From Parapedobacter pyrenivorans (GTDB lineage Bacteria > Bacteroidota > Bacteroidia > Sphingobacteriales > Sphingobacteriaceae): a DNA stretch of 64,000 nucleotides. Location: assembly GCF_014636865.1 (NCBI RefSeq), contig NZ_BMER01000005.1:246584-310583 (forward strand). The letters run 5' to 3'. Made by a program: the position numbers and the translations under genes. Shown here in pieces: positions 33,206 to 43,240 of this stretch. Numbering within the stretch: the stretch's first letter is position 1; every line of letters starts with the position of its first letter. The notes beneath the pieces are model-generated. The model did not search any database, had not been told where the DNA came from, and was given only the letters and a program-made list of their open reading frames with translations.

Positions 33206-35131
33206 CTACCATCCTGGATTCTGGATCAGCGCCGGGTTGCGGATTATCTCATACTCGGGGATCGGGGCGAAATAGTCGCGATGCGAGAACTTTTGGCTGA
33301 AGAGGATCTTCACTTCGTAATATTCAGCAGCATCCTGCCGCGTCACATTCCATCCCCGCAGCTGCCGGTTCTGTTCGCGGATAGCGGTTTTCCATCGGCG
33401 GCTATCCCAATAGTAAGCGCCTTCCATGGCCAATTCGATACAGCGTTCACGTTGGATGATTTCACGCATCCCGTTTTGGGTCATGTGTTTCGTCGGTTTA
33501 TTGCTGTGTGTAGACCAACTTTCGTCTACCCCTTTTAAGCCTGCGCGCGCGCGAACGGCATCGACCCACTGGTATACGGAGGCATTTGGTGTGGCCATGG
33601 TTTCATTCAATGCCTCTGCGTATAAGAGGTAAAGGTCTGCCATCCGCATTTCGGGATAAGGATAGGCTTCGCCACTGAAATCGTGCTGCGAAACGAAACC
33701 CGAATTGACGGAAACAAGTTTCTTGGCGAAGTAACCGGTGGCCGAGTAGTCAAACGGGTTGAATACCGAGGAGTACTCGTTGAAACGCGCGGCGATGGCC
33801 GGTGCATCCACATCGCGGGCTACCCAGCTCCGTTCGCCCACCAGGTTGTACCATTTGCCGCGGTCGAAGCCCAGGGAGGCATAAAAGCGGTTTTCGCGTT
33901 GGTAGTGCATATTGGCGGTCAGTCCCCCATCGCGGACATTATAAGGTTTCACCGCAGGTGAGTTGATGTGGGTGAGGTATCTGTTGGCGTAGTCGTAAGC
34001 CAGATCTTCCTCGGTAGGCACACCGTTTTCGGTATAGAACAGCTCAGCCACATTCATCGTTGGCGAAATCCAAGCTGCGGTAACCGAATGGGTTGCGGGC
34101 TGCAGGTGGGGAATCATGTTGGCCTGGCTGCCTCCGGAGACCGTGCTTGAGCTGTTACCCCAGATGATTTCGGGGTTCCAGCGCTGGGAAAGTGCGCTGC
34201 GGAATGCCAGCTGTACTTTCGAATCGTCAGAAAGTTCATTAGCCGTTACCAGGTCGTTTACGCTGTATAGGGCATGACCTGCCGCTAAGCACGCATCAAT
34301 GGCGTCTTTACACGCCTCGGCAGCGCGTATCCACCGCTCCGGATCGGGGGTTTGATTGAAAAAAACATTGCCTTCAGCATCTTTGAAGTGGGCATATTCC
34401 GTGTTGCCGTTGAAGAGTGGGCTTGCCCAGGTTACCAATAACCGGGCGCGGATTGCTTTGGCCACGGGCTCGGTAATGCGGCCGAGCTCCTGCCTGGGCT
34501 TATCGCTGATGGATTGCAGGTGCCCACTATCGATCACTTCGTCCATCAATCCGACGGCGTATGCGAAACACTCGTCGACCGGTTTGCGTACCATGCGTAT
34601 GTTGTCTGTTGCCGAGGCCACATCGGTATTGGTATCCATGATGTGGATGGGCCCATAGTACCGCAGCAGGTAAAAGTGGTAATATGCCTTCAGAAACTTG
34701 ATTTCTGCTTTCCACCTGTTTTTTTCGTTTAGGGTCAGGTCATTTACCTTATCGATATTCTCCAGGAAAATGTTGCAGTCGCGTATGCCGGCCCAGAGGC
34801 TGTTGCCGCCGTTGCCGCCGCCCCACATGTTGATCAGTTGGTCTGCGGCCGACTGGGCACCGCGTGCGATCTGCATGCTGGTTGTGATCCGTTCGCGGTT
34901 GTGCATGAATTCGCCCGCACCCATGTAAGCCGGATTGGTATTCGGATCGCCCGAGCGGGGTAGATGCCAATAGCAGGAGGCCAGAAACCGTTCGGAAGTG
35001 TACCGGTCTGAAAAGGCGTGATCGATTGTCGCCACGTTATCCGGCACGACATCGAGGTAGCTGCATGAGCTGGCCGATAATAGCAGCGCCAGCCAAGTGC
35101 TTAATATGGGGTAGTTCTTTACTCGTTTCAT
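33206..35131 (-). CDS. SusD/RagB family glycan-binding lipoprotein
   Basis: The 641-residue protein has a lipoprotein signal (ALLLSASSC, Cys23), the TPR helices (AEIKFLKAYYHFYLLRYYGP), a large inserted region, and the end motifs MRMADLYLLYAEALNE and IQRERCIELAMEGAYYWDSRRWK. It is longer than the SusD of locus 1 (507 residues), as in RagB-type members that handle larger ligands. It follows the SusC gene by 27 bases and should cap that transporter. The ligand is not evident from sequence. Confidence 0.94.
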   Translation of the reverse strand: MKRVKNYPILSTWLALLLSASSCSYLDVVPDNVATIDHAFSDRYTSERFLASCYWHLPRSGDPNTNPAYMGAGEFMHNRERITTSMQIARGAQSAADQLINMWGGGNGGNSLWAGIRDCNIFLENIDKVNDLTLNEKNRWKAEIKFLKAYYHFYLLRYYGPIHIMDTNTDVASATDNIRMVRKPVDECFAYAVGLMDEVIDSGHLQSISDKPRQELGRITEPVAKAIRARLLVTWASPLFNGNTEYAHFKDAEGNVFFNQTPDPERWIRAAEACKDAIDACLAAGHALYSVNDLVTANELSDDSKVQLAFRSALSQRWNPEIIWGNSSSTVSGGSQANMIPHLQPATHSVTAAWISPTMNVAELFYTENGVPTEEDLAYDYANRYLTHINSPAVKPYNVRDGGLTANMHYQRENRFYASLGFDRGKWYNLVGERSWVARDVDAPAIAARFNEYSSVFNPFDYSATGYFAKKLVSVNSGFVSQHDFSGEAYPYPEMRMADLYLLYAEALNETMATPNASVYQWVDAVRARAGLKGVDESWSTHSNKPTKHMTQNGMREIIQRERCIELAMEGAYYWDSRRWKTAIREQNRQLRGWNVTRQDAAEYYEVKILFSQKFSHRDYFAPIPEYEIIRNPALIQNPGW

Positions 35132-35158
35132 GATTGTCTTCTTTTGGTCGTTCTTTTG

Positions 35159-38100
35159 TTAAAACCCGACGTTCAACCCAAGGTTAAACACACGCTGCAC
35201 CGGATAGCCAAGGCCATTGCCGGCCATTTCGGGATCCCAGAGCTTGAAGCCGCTGAACGACAGCAGGTTCAGTCCGCTCACGTAAATCCGCAGGTTGGTC
35301 ATTTTCAACCTTTTGGCTAGGGGCTCAGGCAGGGAATATCCAAATTCGGCAGACTTCAGGCGAATGAATGTCGCATCTTGCATAAACCAGGTATTGGTAC
35401 GCGTGTTGTTGCCCACCAGCGTGTTGGAGAGGCGGGGCCATAGGGCGTACACATCGCGGTTTGATTCGGACCAATAGCTGTTTGCGTATGCATTCAGCAA
35501 CGCATTGCTACCCACCGTGCTTCCGTCGATGGCATCGATAAACGGTGCGGTACGAACCGGGTCGATCCAGAACGACTGCCTTGCGGACCCTTGGAAAAAG
35601 AATGAAAAGTCCCAGTTCTTGTAGCCCAAAGAGGCACCAAACCCGTAGTTGATCTCTGGGCTGACGGGGTGCCCGATAGGCACGAAATCCAGATCGGATA
35701 TTTTGCCGTCGCCGTTGATGTCGCGGTATTTGATATCACCCGCCATGTACTCGCCAAATTGCGTGGGCGAATTGTCTACCTCGTAGTCGTCTACAAACAA
35801 TCGCTCGGCGACTAACCCCCACACCTGGCCGATGGGCCGGTCTACGCGTGATAGCCATGGAGTACCGGTATAGTCTGGCTCTTCCCATATCGATACCAGC
35901 CCCCGGGCATAGGTAAACGTTCCGCGCAAGGTTAGCCACAGGTTGTTGTTAACGTGTTTCTGGTAGTTCATTTCCATATCCACACCCCTAGACCGCGCTT
36001 CACCCAGATTGGCCTTTACGCCCGCGTTGAGTCCCAGTGCCGAAGGGATGATGCGGTCGATCAAGATGTTGGTGCGGCGCTCGGTAAAGTAATCGGCAAT
36101 CAATGTAAAATCGCGGCCTATGGTGGCTTCCATGCCCAGGTTCATCTTGTAGGCCACTTCCCAGCCGATTTTGTCATTGGCATACCGGGTGATTTCCACC
36201 CCATCAAATGAATGGTTTAAATCCCTCCCGAAAAGTACCCGGCGGTTTGCCGTATTCATATCCACCTGGGATAGGTAGTAGAACCGGTCGTCCGCGCTGC
36301 CGATCTGCTCATTGCCGACCAACCCATACGTTCCGCGGAGCTTCAATACCGACACATAGTCTTTTACGGGCTCAAAAAACTGTTCGTTTGATATCAACCA
36401 GGCGGCACCGACAGACGGGAAAAAGCCCCACCGCTCCTTTGTTGAAAAGCGTTCGGACCCGTTGTAACCGAAGTTGGTTTCAACAAAGTATTTCGTATCG
36501 TAGTTGTATGAAAGGCGACCCGATACCCCCAGGTTGCGGCTGGGGAGCGTGAGCTGGAGGCGGCTACCATTGGCCGTCTTATATTGCCTCATCACAAATA
36601 CGAGTAGACCGGTAAGGGTGTGTTTCTCGCCAATCTGCCGATTGTAGTCTGTAGCGGCCTCGAGGTAGGTGGTCGTATTGATATACTTGGCGCCTTCCTG
36701 GTAATCGATCCACTCACTTCCTTCGGCCGGGTTGAGCCTGCGGAGGTTGTAGCTACCGGTCTGTTGGTCAAACCGGTTCATCGCGTAATAAAATGGCGCG
36801 TACTGGCGGAGCACGTCAAATTCCGAATACCGGTTTGTATTGAACAGCACGCGAGCAGACAATCCTTGGGCGATTGCGTTGAGGTTTTGCTTCAGCTCGA
36901 GCTGTACCAGCATCAGGCTCTTGTTGTAATCCTTGTACCCCTTGAGCATCTCCGCATACGGATTGATGTGCTGCCCGGTTCCGTAATTTCCGAATAGGAT
37001 GTGGTTGGTATTCATGCTTTCCGCATCCGGCGCATAGGCCGGAAGGAAAAAAACGGGATTGGTGCGCAGCACATTTTCATACACGGATGCACCGCCGCTC
37101 AGCGGTCCGGTATAGTCGTCAAACGAGCCACTCATCCGTACGATTGCTTCCGTCGTTTTGGTAAGGTTGATATTAACGTTTGATCGAATGGTGTATTTAC
37201 GAAGGTCTATGTTGGAATTGAAGTTATTCCGCTTATCCATGCGCAGGTTTCCGTTGTCTTTGGTCAATGAACCAGCCACGTAGTACCGCGCCACCTTACC
37301 CCCGCCGCTCAGGCTCATATTCACCCGTTGGTTAGACGTGTACGGCTTTAGCATGGCGTTGTACCAATCCGTTGCTGGGTACATCGTAGGATACAGCCCG
37401 CGCTCGGTCATGGCAATCTTCTCTTGCCGGTAAGGCTCTTCGGCCAAGGGATCGCGGGTGGCCACGGCTTCATTACCCAGGCGCATGTAGGTAATCGGAT
37501 CGGCCAATGCAACCCGATCGGTGGGTGCCGAAAACGAGTTTTCCATACGCAGGTTTACCTGCACCTTGCCTTCGCGCCCCTCTTTTGTCATCACCAGGAT
37601 CACACCGTTTGCACCGCGGGCGCCGTAGAGCGAGGTTGCCGCGGCATCTTTCATGATTGAAAAGCTGGCAATATCATCCACATTGAGCCTGGCCAAGTCT
37701 TCCGTACTAAGCTCTACGTTGTCGATCAGGATCAAGGGGTCTTTCTTGGCGTCGGCTCCGAACGAGGTGATGCCCCGGATAAAGAAGCGGGCATTGTCTT
37801 GCCCGGGTTCTCCGCTTTGTTGGTAGGAGATCATTCCCGCCACACGTCCCGCCAATGCAGTGGTAAGGTTACTGGCAGGTACCCGCAATTCCGAAGGTTT
37901 CACGGTTGTGATTGCCGAGAGGACCGATTCTTTTTTCTGTTTGGCAAAGGCCACCACGGTGACGTCTTCCAGCATGTCGGCTTTCTCGGGCAGTATCACC
38001 GTTAGCGAGGACTTGCCATCCACCGCAATCGTTACGGTTTCTTTTCCGATATACGAAATCTGGAGGCTTGCTTCCGGGGCTACGTCGGCCAGCGTAAATT

Positions 38101-38332
38101 TACCTTCCTCATCGGTGAGCACCCCTCCAGACTGGCCGATCACCGTTACCGTGGCACCGGCAATCGGCAGGCCGGCCTCATCAGTCACCGTACCTTGAAT
38201 CCGGATTGATTGCTGAGCCACATGGACGTGGTTCGTTCCGGAACCGTATGCCGCTACGGTAAGCGGCGGGCCCAAGAGGAGCATCGCCCCAAGGCCGGGG
38301 CACACCAAACATTCGAGTAGTTTTCTTTTCAT
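35159..38332 (-). CDS. SusC/RagA TonB-dependent transporter, no STN domain
   Basis: This 1057-residue protein has a signal peptide, a carboxypeptidase-regulatory-like domain (about 45-120, GTVTDEAGLPIAGATVTVIG), the plug with FFIRGITSFGADAKKDPLIL and MKDAAATSLYGARGANGVIL, and a barrel ending LGLNVGF. Unlike the SusC of locus 1 it lacks an STN domain, which fits regulation by the divergent hybrid two-component protein rather than by an ECF/FecR pair. First gene of a seven-gene minus-strand operon that runs to 26924. Confidence 0.95.
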   Translation of the reverse strand: MKRKLLECLVCPGLGAMLLLGPPLTVAAYGSGTNHVHVAQQSIRIQGTVTDEAGLPIAGATVTVIGQSGGVLTDEEGKFTLADVAPEASLQISYIGKETVTIAVDGKSSLTVILPEKADMLEDVTVVAFAKQKKESVLSAITTVKPSELRVPASNLTTALAGRVAGMISYQQSGEPGQDNARFFIRGITSFGADAKKDPLILIDNVELSTEDLARLNVDDIASFSIMKDAAATSLYGARGANGVILVMTKEGREGKVQVNLRMENSFSAPTDRVALADPITYMRLGNEAVATRDPLAEEPYRQEKIAMTERGLYPTMYPATDWYNAMLKPYTSNQRVNMSLSGGGKVARYYVAGSLTKDNGNLRMDKRNNFNSNIDLRKYTIRSNVNINLTKTTEAIVRMSGSFDDYTGPLSGGASVYENVLRTNPVFFLPAYAPDAESMNTNHILFGNYGTGQHINPYAEMLKGYKDYNKSLMLVQLELKQNLNAIAQGLSARVLFNTNRYSEFDVLRQYAPFYYAMNRFDQQTGSYNLRRLNPAEGSEWIDYQEGAKYINTTTYLEAATDYNRQIGEKHTLTGLLVFVMRQYKTANGSRLQLTLPSRNLGVSGRLSYNYDTKYFVETNFGYNGSERFSTKERWGFFPSVGAAWLISNEQFFEPVKDYVSVLKLRGTYGLVGNEQIGSADDRFYYLSQVDMNTANRRVLFGRDLNHSFDGVEITRYANDKIGWEVAYKMNLGMEATIGRDFTLIADYFTERRTNILIDRIIPSALGLNAGVKANLGEARSRGVDMEMNYQKHVNNNLWLTLRGTFTYARGLVSIWEEPDYTGTPWLSRVDRPIGQVWGLVAERLFVDDYEVDNSPTQFGEYMAGDIKYRDINGDGKISDLDFVPIGHPVSPEINYGFGASLGYKNWDFSFFFQGSARQSFWIDPVRTAPFIDAIDGSTVGSNALLNAYANSYWSESNRDVYALWPRLSNTLVGNNTRTNTWFMQDATFIRLKSAEFGYSLPEPLAKRLKMTNLRIYVSGLNLLSFSGFKLWDPEMAGNGLGYPVQRVFNLGLNVGF

Positions 38333-38465
38333 TTCCGTTCATTAGTTGGTATCATAATTTCTGAGTCGCCAAAAGTGATTGATTTTGCGTGCGGGTACTA
38401 TCAATACCATCCAATTAAATAGCACTTCTTTACAAATGACTGAATATCAGTGCTTAAATATGGGG

Positions 38466-38485
38466 CGCCTTCAGGCGTTTTTTTT
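38466..38485 (+). terminator. Rho-independent terminator upstream of the hybrid regulator
   Basis: CGCC (38466-38469), tetraloop TTCA, GGCG (38474-38477), then eight T residues. It lies before the hybrid regulator's own promoter, on the plus strand, and so would end a transcript that reads opposite to the leader of the susC gene. Confidence 0.55.
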
Positions 38486-38507
38486 CAGTTACGTCTTCGA
38501 ATATTAA

Positions 38508-38515
38508 TACTTTTG
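38508..38515 (+). promoter_or_regulatory. -7 promoter box of the hybrid two-component gene
   Basis: TACTTTTG matches TAnnTTTG exactly, 32 bases before the ATG at 38548 and just after the terminator at 38466-38485. Confidence 0.55.
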
Positions 38516-38547
38516 TGGACTAGCTCATTTGGAAGCGTAACCTTTTT

Positions 38548-41500
38548 ATGATTAGGACTATTCTGTTACTGGTGTTGATCTGCCTTGGTGTAGTTGGGCG
38601 CACACAAACCGGTTCCCTACCATTATATCTTCCCCAGTTTAAGTATTATACCACCGAAGACGGGCTGGTGACGAATACGGTTTTCAACATTGCACAAGAC
38701 GATCGGGGGTTCCTATGGTTTGGCGGTTCGGAAGGCCTGAGCCGGTTCGATTCGTACAGTTTCAAGAATTACCTTTCGCTTGATGAACAGGAAGGTACGA
38801 CCGCTCAAGTCACCGCTATTTCGGCTCTTGGCACCGATTACCTGTGGGTGGGTTCCTCAGGCCGGGTATACGTATATGATTACTCATCGGCCCGTTTTGC
38901 CGGCGTAGCGGCGCTCAACGACGAGGCCTTAGGCGTTATAACCAGCATAGCAGGTCGTGATCATGAGGCTTGGATTGGGTCGGCAAGTGCGGGTATATAC
39001 CGCTACAACCACCTTTCTGGCGAAGTAAAACACTATGCTTCGCCCGAAAATGTCAGCAAGCTATTCCGCACCGGCGAAGCGACCGTACTCGCGCTGACTT
39101 TTCAGGGAGATCTCTTTCAATACGAGCCTGCCGAAGACCTATTCCAACGTATTTCGGCCTACGACTCGAAGGCATATCAGATGAATATCGCCTGTGGTAT
39201 TTTTGCGCAGGATGGCGATTTATGGATGGGAGACTGGTCGCAGGGCATTTTCTGCTTTAACCGGGAAACCGGTCAGGTAAAACAGTATCGGATTACGCAT
39301 GAAGGGCGTCCGATTGAACGTATACACGCCATCATCGAGTATACGGATGACCAGCTGATGGTGGGTTCTGATGAAGGACTTACCATTGTGGATAAGAAGA
39401 GCGGTAGCAGCCGCACCATCACGTCCAATAAGCTGCCTGGCCAGACGGGTGCGTTAAACAACCGGTTTGTGTATCCCTTATTCAAAGACCGCGATCATGG
39501 CATCTGGATTGGCACGTACTTCGGCGGTGTGAACTACCTGAGCCCGAATAAAAGCTATTTCCAAACGCGTGAACACCCACGGTTGGATACAACCGACTAT
39601 GGCCAAGTGGTAAGCCGGTTGTATGAAGACCACCGGGGCACCATCTGGATAGGTACCGATGACGGTGGCTTGCAGCGTTTTGACCGGCAAACGCGGCTGT
39701 TACATCGCGTACCCATTGGCGGAGCCAACGAGCCCCTCAATGTGCATGCACTCAGCGGAAGCGGCGATACCCTATGGGTAGGAACGTATCAGCGTGGCGT
39801 TTACCGGTATCACACCAGGCAGGGACGGGTACATCACTACCCCGAGATCCAAAGTGTTTACGCCATTTTTTTGGATCGCCAGCACAACGTCTGGGCGGGC
39901 TCGCCCGATGGGCTGTTCCGATTGGACAAACCGTCGGATCGATTTGTCAAGCACGAGCAGGCATCCGGCGTGTGGGGCATCGAAAAACTGATGGAAGACG
40001 ACAAAGGCCATATCTGGTTCACATCTGAGTCACATGGGTTGTCTAGCCTGGACCCCGGCTCGGGGCAACTCGTAAATTTCGACACCTTGTTACAACGAAC
40101 TGGGATCCTGGGCAGGGTCAGCACGATCCATGTGCAGCAAGATGATCTTTGGATCGGTACCAATAGACGGGGGCTTTACCACCTCGACCTCGCTTCGAAT
40201 ACCATTACGGTAGCACCCGTGCATGCTGACATTCTCCATACCACCACCATTCAGTACATGACGTCTTCTCCAGGCCGGCAACTTTGGCTCACCACGGGGA
40301 TCGGGTTATTCAGGTACCAAACCAATGATCATACCCTTCAGCTTTTTAATCGCGATGACGGACTGCTATCGGACCAATTCAATCATGGCGCCGGATTGCA
40401 TAGCCGCTCAGGAACGATTTTCGTTGGCGGAAATCAAGGGTTCAACTTTTTCGAACCTAAAGACATTCCGCCCCAATCGGCTACTCCAACGGTACGCATC
40501 ACGGATTTCACCGTACATAGCAAAAAAGCGGGCGTTGTTCATCCGCCATTGTTGGAAACCATGCAGTTAAACCACACCGAAACCGTTTTTAATATTGCAT
40601 TTTCGTCTATGGACTATGCGACGCATGGTAAATCGCGCTTTCGTTACAAACTGGAAGGTTTCGATGAGGATTTCATCGAAACGGCGCAGAACAACGTCAC
40701 CTATACCAATGTACCCGCAGGTAACTATGTGTTTAAAGTTGCTGCAATGAGCAGTTTTGGGGTTTGGCACGAAGACCCGACGACGATAGCTATCGTTGTC
40801 TTACCCCGTTGGTGGCTTTCGCCAGCCATGCGTTTCCTGTACTTAATCTGTTTGATTGGAGCGGTGGCATTTTCGGTATACTTCGCGGCCAGCCAATCGC
40901 GCAAAAAGCAACGTGCGCGATTAGACAAACTCAAAATGGAGAACGAGCAGCAGATCGCCGAATCGAAAATGACTTTCTTTACGCATATCGCCCACGAAAT
41001 TCGTACCCCGGCTACACTGATTGCGGCGCCGATTGAGGTCATCCTGCGGTCCGGGGATCTGCCCCAACGGTTTGCAGCGGATTTGGATATCATTCGAAAG
41101 AACAGCAATCGGCTTATCAGTCTGATTAATCAGGTACTCGATCTGCGGAACGTTGACCATGGGCACACGCGTATCTATAGTGAGCATACCGTTATCAGTG
41201 GTTTTATCGAGGATGGTGTGTCGCAGTTCAAGCCTTTTTGCCACAGCAATGGCATTACGCTCCGCTATGAGGTGCATCAACCCGAGGCCCTGTTGGGTTA
41301 TATAGACCGGGACATCGTGCACAAGATTGTTGCCAACCTGCTTTCCAACGCTATTAAATTTGCCAAAGATCTCATCACGGTGAGGCTATCACCGTCCGAT
41401 AACGGCTTTACCTTGCTCGTGGAAGACAACGGCCCCGGCATTGCCGAAGAAGACCTCCCCCGCATTTTTGAGCCGTTTTTTACCAGGGCGGCTCCGGATA

Positions 41501-42501
41501 GCCACTCCCTGAAGGGGTTTGGCGTCGGTCTTTCGTTGGTAGCCAAACTGGTTGCCGTCATTGATGCCAAAATTAGCGTAACGAACCTGGACGGGGGAGG
41601 CACACGGTTTGGTTTGGAAATCCCTTATGGCGAGCCCAATGAATCGGCGGCAGCGTTATTTGTACGCGATGCAGCGCGTTTCGGAGCCGATGATAACCGA
41701 TCGGGGCATCTTATGCCGCCAGCTTTCGTGCCCGATGCTCCGCGTGACGATCGGCATACCGTATTGATGGTTGAAGACCATGTTGAACTATCAGCTTACT
41801 TGGGCAAGTTTGTGCAGGCCGATTATAACGTGCTGTTGGCCAGCAATGGCGTTGAAGCGTTACGTATCCTAGCCGCCCAACCGGTAGACCTGATCATCAC
41901 GGACATTGCCATGCCAGAGATGGATGGAATTACCTTGTGCGAATATATCCGGCGGGATTTCAGTATCAGCCACCTTCCTATCATCATGTTAACGGCCGAT
42001 ACGAATGTACAGTCAAAAATCGATGGGATTGGCAACGGCGCTGATGCCTATTTGGAGAAACCGATATCGCTTAGTCTGCTTGCGGCACAGATCGGCACGA
42101 TTCTCCGAAAGCGCGATTACTTACGCAAGATGTTTTCACAGCCCGATCCCGGTCGGCTTTCCAGCATCGCTACGCACGATCGTGATCGAGAATTCCTGGA
42201 TCGGATCGAATCCATCATCCTAGACAACCTATCCGATCCGGATTTTTCTGTAGACCATATCGCTAAACAACTTGCAATAAGCCGGTCTGGACTATACGCA
42301 AAGCTCAGCTCACTTTCGGAGACCCCTCCCAACGAATTGATCCGGGTTGTGCGTCTGCGCAAGGCTGCCGAACACCTCGAGACGGGCGAGTACCGTATCA
42401 ACGAAATCTGTTACTTGGTTGGTTTCAACAGCCCATCTTATTTTACGCGTTGTTTTGTAAAGCAGTATGGGAAGACCCCGAAAGAATACCAAGGCGTATA
42501 G
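38548..42501 (+). CDS. Hybrid two-component system regulator of glycan locus 2
   Basis: The 1317-residue protein has a signal peptide, two seven-bladed Reg_prop propellers (about 25-650, with repeats such as DDRGFLWFGGSEGLSRFD and DHRGTIWIGTDDGGLQRFD), a Y_Y_Y domain (about 670-745) and a membrane span (about 757-780). The cytoplasmic part has a HisKA domain with HIAHEIRTP (His about 815), a HATPase domain (NAIKFAKD, DNGPGIAEEDLPRIFEPFF), a receiver domain with phosphoacceptor Asp in TDIAMPEMDG (about 1119), and an AraC DNA-binding domain (about 1210-1317). Periplasmic oligosaccharide binding is expected to activate the divergent susC operon. All catalytic residues are present. Confidence 0.95.
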   Translation: MIRTILLLVLICLGVVGRTQTGSLPLYLPQFKYYTTEDGLVTNTVFNIAQDDRGFLWFGGSEGLSRFDSYSFKNYLSLDEQEGTTAQVTAISALGTDYLWVGSSGRVYVYDYSSARFAGVAALNDEALGVITSIAGRDHEAWIGSASAGIYRYNHLSGEVKHYASPENVSKLFRTGEATVLALTFQGDLFQYEPAEDLFQRISAYDSKAYQMNIACGIFAQDGDLWMGDWSQGIFCFNRETGQVKQYRITHEGRPIERIHAIIEYTDDQLMVGSDEGLTIVDKKSGSSRTITSNKLPGQTGALNNRFVYPLFKDRDHGIWIGTYFGGVNYLSPNKSYFQTREHPRLDTTDYGQVVSRLYEDHRGTIWIGTDDGGLQRFDRQTRLLHRVPIGGANEPLNVHALSGSGDTLWVGTYQRGVYRYHTRQGRVHHYPEIQSVYAIFLDRQHNVWAGSPDGLFRLDKPSDRFVKHEQASGVWGIEKLMEDDKGHIWFTSESHGLSSLDPGSGQLVNFDTLLQRTGILGRVSTIHVQQDDLWIGTNRRGLYHLDLASNTITVAPVHADILHTTTIQYMTSSPGRQLWLTTGIGLFRYQTNDHTLQLFNRDDGLLSDQFNHGAGLHSRSGTIFVGGNQGFNFFEPKDIPPQSATPTVRITDFTVHSKKAGVVHPPLLETMQLNHTETVFNIAFSSMDYATHGKSRFRYKLEGFDEDFIETAQNNVTYTNVPAGNYVFKVAAMSSFGVWHEDPTTIAIVVLPRWWLSPAMRFLYLICLIGAVAFSVYFAASQSRKKQRARLDKLKMENEQQIAESKMTFFTHIAHEIRTPATLIAAPIEVILRSGDLPQRFAADLDIIRKNSNRLISLINQVLDLRNVDHGHTRIYSEHTVISGFIEDGVSQFKPFCHSNGITLRYEVHQPEALLGYIDRDIVHKIVANLLSNAIKFAKDLITVRLSPSDNGFTLLVEDNGPGIAEEDLPRIFEPFFTRAAPDSHSLKGFGVGLSLVAKLVAVIDAKISVTNLDGGGTRFGLEIPYGEPNESAAALFVRDAARFGADDNRSGHLMPPAFVPDAPRDDRHTVLMVEDHVELSAYLGKFVQADYNVLLASNGVEALRILAAQPVDLIITDIAMPEMDGITLCEYIRRDFSISHLPIIMLTADTNVQSKIDGIGNGADAYLEKPISLSLLAAQIGTILRKRDYLRKMFSQPDPGRLSSIATHDRDREFLDRIESIILDNLSDPDFSVDHIAKQLAISRSGLYAKLSSLSETPPNELIRVVRLRKAAEHLETGEYRINEICYLVGFNSPSYFTRCFVKQYGKTPKEYQGV

Positions 42502-42563
42502 GCAGGTGTGCGGTTTTTTTATAGAAAAAACAGGGCGACGTGCGCATATTTATTTTTTATGCG

Positions 42564-42571
42564 TATATTTG
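42564..42571 (+). promoter_or_regulatory. -7 promoter box of the second PIN pair
   Basis: TATATTTG is an exact -7 box 20 bases before the antitoxin ATG at 42592. Confidence 0.55.
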
Positions 42572-42591
42572 TAATACAAACAAAGCGACGT

Positions 42592-42834
42592 ATGAAGGCA
42601 AGATTAAATTTAACGATAGACGAAAGCCTATTAGAAAAAGTAAAAAGCTACGCAGCGTCTAGGAAAAGCAGTGTTTCGGAACTGGTAGAAAGCTACTTCA
42701 AGAGCTTTGTTCAGCAGCCGAAAACTAAACGTATCGCTGACATCGTGGAGGAGCTTCCTAAACCCGACTTGCGTGTTGACGGCGATCTGGAAAAGCAATA
42801 CTTCGAGAAAAATGCCAACAAGTATGGCTTTTAA
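42592..42834 (+). CDS. DUF6364-type ribbon-helix-helix antitoxin
   Basis: The 80-residue protein starts MKARLNLTIDESLLEKVKSY and continues with a helix-turn-helix (KSSVSELVESYFKSF), which is the ribbon-helix-helix pattern of DUF6364 antitoxins. The tail (IADIVEELPKPDLRVDGDLEKQYFEK) is the toxin-binding part. Its 3' end overlaps the PIN toxin gene by 11 bases. It should repress the promoter at 42564 together with the toxin. The longer open frame from 42508 reads through the promoter and is not coding. Confidence 0.85.
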   Translation: MKARLNLTIDESLLEKVKSYAASRKSSVSELVESYFKSFVQQPKTKRIADIVEELPKPDLRVDGDLEKQYFEKNANKYGF

Positions 42835-43240
42835 GGTGTTTTTGGATGTCAACATCATCCTCGATTTTATTCTGCAACGGGAAGGGTATGAGCAGGGTAA
42901 AACCATCGTTTCTTGGGCAGAGGATGGCAAGGTTGCGGGCTTCGTTTCGCCCACCGTGGTACAGATCTGTTCCTACTGGATTGCAAAGGCTTACGGGACC
43001 GAAAAAGCAAAGGAGATTATGGCTACACTGCTGGCATTTGTCCGTACAGTTGATACCCCGCATGAGGTTGTACTCACCGCACTGCATTCGTCGATGAAGG
43101 ATATTGAAGATGCCTTACTGTACTTCACCGCGTTACATCATGGGATGACGCATGTCATCAGTCAAGATCGAGCTTTCCAAAAAGCGGCACTTCCACCGTT
43201 ACCGGTGGTTTCCCCAACGGATTTCATCGATATGATTTAG
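42824..43240 (+). CDS. PIN-domain ribonuclease toxin
   Basis: The 138-residue protein has the PIN motifs VFLDVNIILDFIL at the start, SMKDIEDALLYFTAL in the middle and HVISQDRAF near the end, giving the acidic cluster that binds Mg2+. It is paired with the DUF6364 antitoxin by an 11-base overlap. An ATG at 42812 is a possible alternative start but MAFKVFLDV fits the domain start. It follows the hybrid regulator gene and does not resemble the COG1569 toxin at 23019, so the two pairs are not recent copies. Confidence 0.88.
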   Translation: MAFKVFLDVNIILDFILQREGYEQGKTIVSWAEDGKVAGFVSPTVVQICSYWIAKAYGTEKAKEIMATLLAFVRTVDTPHEVVLTALHSSMKDIEDALLYFTALHHGMTHVISQDRAFQKAALPPLPVVSPTDFIDMI

